A stretch of 22,143 nt of DNA from Nemertoderma westbladi. Lineage: Eukaryota; Xenacoelomorpha; Nemertodermatida; Nemertodermatidae. The notes beneath the pieces were generated by a model. The model was given only the letters and a program-made list of their open reading frames with translations. It was not told where the DNA came from and did no database searches. Every line of letters begins with the position of its first letter. Position 1 is the first letter of the stretch. The stretch covers positions 1 through 22,143 of the forward strand of contig JAUCBJ010003930.1 of assembly GCA_032718475.1 (NCBI GenBank). The letters are read 5' to 3'. Position numbers and translations under genes: made by a program. Positions 20,249 through 22,143 of this stretch are shown here, one piece after another.

Positions 20249-20257
20249 ACTGCGCCA
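20249..20257 (-). other. primer binding site, serine-tRNA-like
   Basis: Immediately next to the 5' LTR the minus strand reads TGGCGCAGT, complementary to CCA plus the 3' acceptor end of a tRNA-Ser of the type used by several Gypsy elements of insects. The match weakens after nine bases. Confidence 0.8.
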
Positions 20258-20531
20258 TGTTGTGAGACGATAAGGTGAGGAAATATCAAGGTGTATTTCG
20301 TACCGCTACGCTCAGATTAAGTTTATTTTATGATAACAAGATAATTAATAATAACGTAGGTTGTTAGACGTCAGTATCAGTACTGCAGTAATATGGTACT
20401 GACATACAGCAGTACAGCAGAAAAGTGTTAATACCGCGGTACAGCAGAAATGTTACCGAATATGAAAGTATGTTAATGAGATACATAGTCTATAGGCTAC
20501 GCGTATGGCAATTAGTAATGATATCCTCACA
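20258..20531 (-). repeat. 5' LTR
   Basis: 274 bp, identical to the left LTR except C at 20484. It carries the presumed promoter of the element; AATAAA at 20322-20327 (minus). Confidence 0.97.
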
Positions 20532-20536
20532 GTAGC
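20532..20536. repeat. target site duplication GTAGC (right)
   Basis: Matches 15325-15329 exactly. Confidence 0.93.
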
Positions 20537-20613
20537 TAAGTTGCATTTTTTATTATGTGGGGCGAGCCACAAAGTCAGCTAGCCTCACGCCTTGCAGTTT
20601 AGACAATTTTAAG

Positions 20614-21660
20614 GTACAAGTACAAGCACAAATGCTTGTACCAATACAAGTACAAGTACAAGTACAATTACAAGTTCAAGTCAAGTACAAGCACAAGCAC
20701 AAGCACAAGTGCCCGTACCAGTACAAGTACATGTTCAAGAACAAGTACAGGTACAAGTACAAGTACAAGCACAAGTGCCCGTACCAGAACAAGTACAAGT
20801 TCAAGTACAAGTACAAGTGCAAGTTCAAGTACAAGTACAAGTACAAGTACAAGTACAAGTACAAGTACAAGTACAAGTACAAGTACAAGTACAAGCACAA
20901 GTGCCCGTACCAGAACAAGTACAAGTTCAGGTACAAGTACAAGTACAATTACAAGTCAAGTTCAAGTTCAAGTCAAGTACAAGTACAAGTACAAGTACAA
21001 AGTACAAGTACAAGTACAAGTAAAGTACAAGTACAAGTACAAGTACAAGTACAAGTACAATTACAAGTACAAGTTCAAGTTCAAGTACAAGTTCAAGTAC
21101 AAGTACAAGTTCAAGTACAAGTACAAGTACAATTACAAGTATCAAGTACAAGTACAAGCACAAGTGCCCGTACCAGAACAAGTACAAGTTCAAGTACAAG
21201 TGCAAGTTCAAGTACAAGTACAAGTACAAGTACAGGTACAAGTATAAGTACAAGCACAAGTGCCCGTACCAGAACAAGTACAAGTTCAGGTACAAGTACA
21301 AGTACAAGTACAATTACAAGTTTAAGTTCAAGTTCAAGTACAAGTACAAGTACAAGTACAAGTACAAGTACAAGTACAGGTACAAGTACAAGCACAAATG
21401 CTTGTACCAATACAAGTACAAGTACAAGTACAATTACAAGTTCAAGTACAAGTACAAGCACAAGCACAAGTGCCCGTACCAGTACAAGTACATGTTCAAG
21501 AACAAGTACAGGTACAAGTACAAGTACAAGCACAAATGCCCGTACCAGTCAAGTTCAAGTACAAGTACAAGTACAAGTACAAGTACAAGTACAAGTACAA
21601 GTACAAGTACAAGTACCGGTACCAGTACAAGTTCCAGTACCAGTACCTGTAACCGATACC
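20614..21660. repeat. (AGTACA)n hexanucleotide array with higher-order structure
   Basis: About 1 kb of AGTACA hexamers broken by punctuating units: GCACAAGTGCCCGTACC (near 20703, 20770, 20895, 21158, 21253 and 21465), AATGCTTGTACCAATAC (20631 and 21397) and ACATGTTCAAGAAC (20729 and 21490). The 175-bp block at about 20608-20785 recurs near 21373-21546, so the array contains a segmental duplication. The period is two codons, so all six frames stay open as dipeptide repeats (Gln-Val, Thr-Ser, Lys-Tyr and so on). This explains the long open frames here and argues against a gene. The right edge (21615-21660) decays into ACCAGT/ACCGAT words. Confidence 0.95.
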
Positions 21661-22143
21661 AATAACCGATATTGATATTGTAATCGGCATTGAAACCAAT
21701 GGCATTGCATAACATAGCATATATAATAATAAATTTCGAATAAGGTTATTCTTCATACTGATTCTTAGTTATTGGTATGAATAGATAGATCAATTTACAG
21801 TGAATCTAAAGAACTTTAAACCAGCATTTTTCATCCACGAGAACCCAAGATACAGCTATCACAATATACCCACGTCCCACACTATGCATTATTATCTTCT
21901 AAGAAATAGTATCCATCCCTTCCCCTTATTAATTAATTGTACAATAGGAATAGTGTCATACACCACCATGTGGCACAGTACGAATTGACTTCGACCGCTA
22001 GAGACGCTACAGAATGACGGCCGGGGGGGGTATGCCGCTAGAGACATTTAATAATTATATGCGACCGGACTGGCCCTTACCATGGTATTGCCATAGTTAC
22101 TCCATGGTATTCTATGGCGCGATATTGCAAAAAAAACATAATG
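21661..22143. other. AT-rich right end with short repeats
   Basis: No gene seen. CCGCTAGAGAC occurs at 21995-22005 and 22035-22045, flanking an eight-base G run. CCATGGTATT occurs twice (from 22080 and from 22102), with CCATAG/CTATGG inverted arms at 22091-22096 and 22112-22117. These may belong to a repeat cut by the window edge. Confidence 0.5.

Larger units (their letters stand above)
15330..20531 (-). mobile_element. Ty3/Gypsy-type LTR retrotransposon, full length but frame-broken
   Basis: A 5,202-bp element transcribed on the minus strand. It has paired 274-bp LTRs with TG...CA ends, a 5-bp target duplication GTAGC (15325-15329 and 20532-20536), a primer binding site inside the right LTR and a polypurine tract inside the left LTR. 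Domain order is gag with two zinc knuckles, aspartic protease, reverse transcriptase, RNase H and integrase, the order that defines Ty3/Gypsy (Metaviridae). No envelope frame is seen after integrase. LTRs differ at one base (G at 15556, C at 20484 on the + strand), so insertion is recent. The coding region changes frame at about five points (near 20025-20097, 18451-18475, 17580-17600, 16096-16101 and 15975-15990). The Mag-like group is a possible placement from the two knuckles and serine primer, but I am not sure. Confidence 0.96.

Noticed and set aside
20557-21675. Long open frames (up to 372 codons) of Gln-Val, Lys-Tyr and Thr-Ser repeats
   Set aside because: A six-base period keeps every frame open automatically; the frames lack ATG starts in most cases, occur on both strands and change dipeptide with each small indel.

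Overview
The window looks like nuclear DNA of a metazoan, most likely an invertebrate. The one clear host gene is a 12-helix major facilitator transporter of the SVOP/SVOPL (SV2-related) group, an animal family. The rest is AT-rich non-coding sequence, large minisatellites, a Ty3/Gypsy-type LTR retrotransposon and a piggyBac-like MITE. There is no bacterial gene organisation. I cannot name the species from sequence alone.

Layout. 1-3486: a tandem array of a 26-bp unit mixed with a 25-bp single-A-deletion form; it runs off the left edge. 3487-3872: AT-rich spacer. 3873-3978: a possible short + strand exon ending in a strong splice donor. 3963-9053: about 231 copies of a 22-bp unit whose core is a near-palindrome, with nested higher-order periods (242, 264, 132 and 44 bp); the first degenerate unit overlaps the end of the possible exon. 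9482-10037: a TTAA-flanked, piggyBac-type MITE with GGCGGCA hairpins. 10042-10845: AT-rich DNA with a 27-G run and a possible splice acceptor at 10574. 10846-12342 (minus): intronless SVOP-like transporter. 12343-15324: mostly featureless DNA with a 17-G run, a recent 216-bp tandem duplication carrying a GC-rich hairpin, and a diverged relative near 15067. 15330-20531 (minus): a complete-length Ty3/Gypsy LTR retrotransposon, with 274-bp LTRs differing at one base, 5-bp target duplication GTAGC, serine-tRNA-like primer site and polypurine tract, but with a reading frame broken at about five places. 20614-21660: a hexanucleotide (AGTACA)n array with its own higher-order structure. 21661-22143: AT-rich tail with short repeats.

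How parts relate. Tandem repeats make up roughly 43% of the window. The transporter is the only intact gene. The retrotransposon inserted recently, about 80 bp left of the hexamer array, and its LTR identity contrasts with its broken frame. Three features repeat the theme of short inverted repeats inside larger repeats: the 22-mer core, the MITE hairpins and the hairpin of the 216-bp duplication. No multi-gene pathway or defence-like system is visible; the most unusual structures are the repeat arrays and the MITE.
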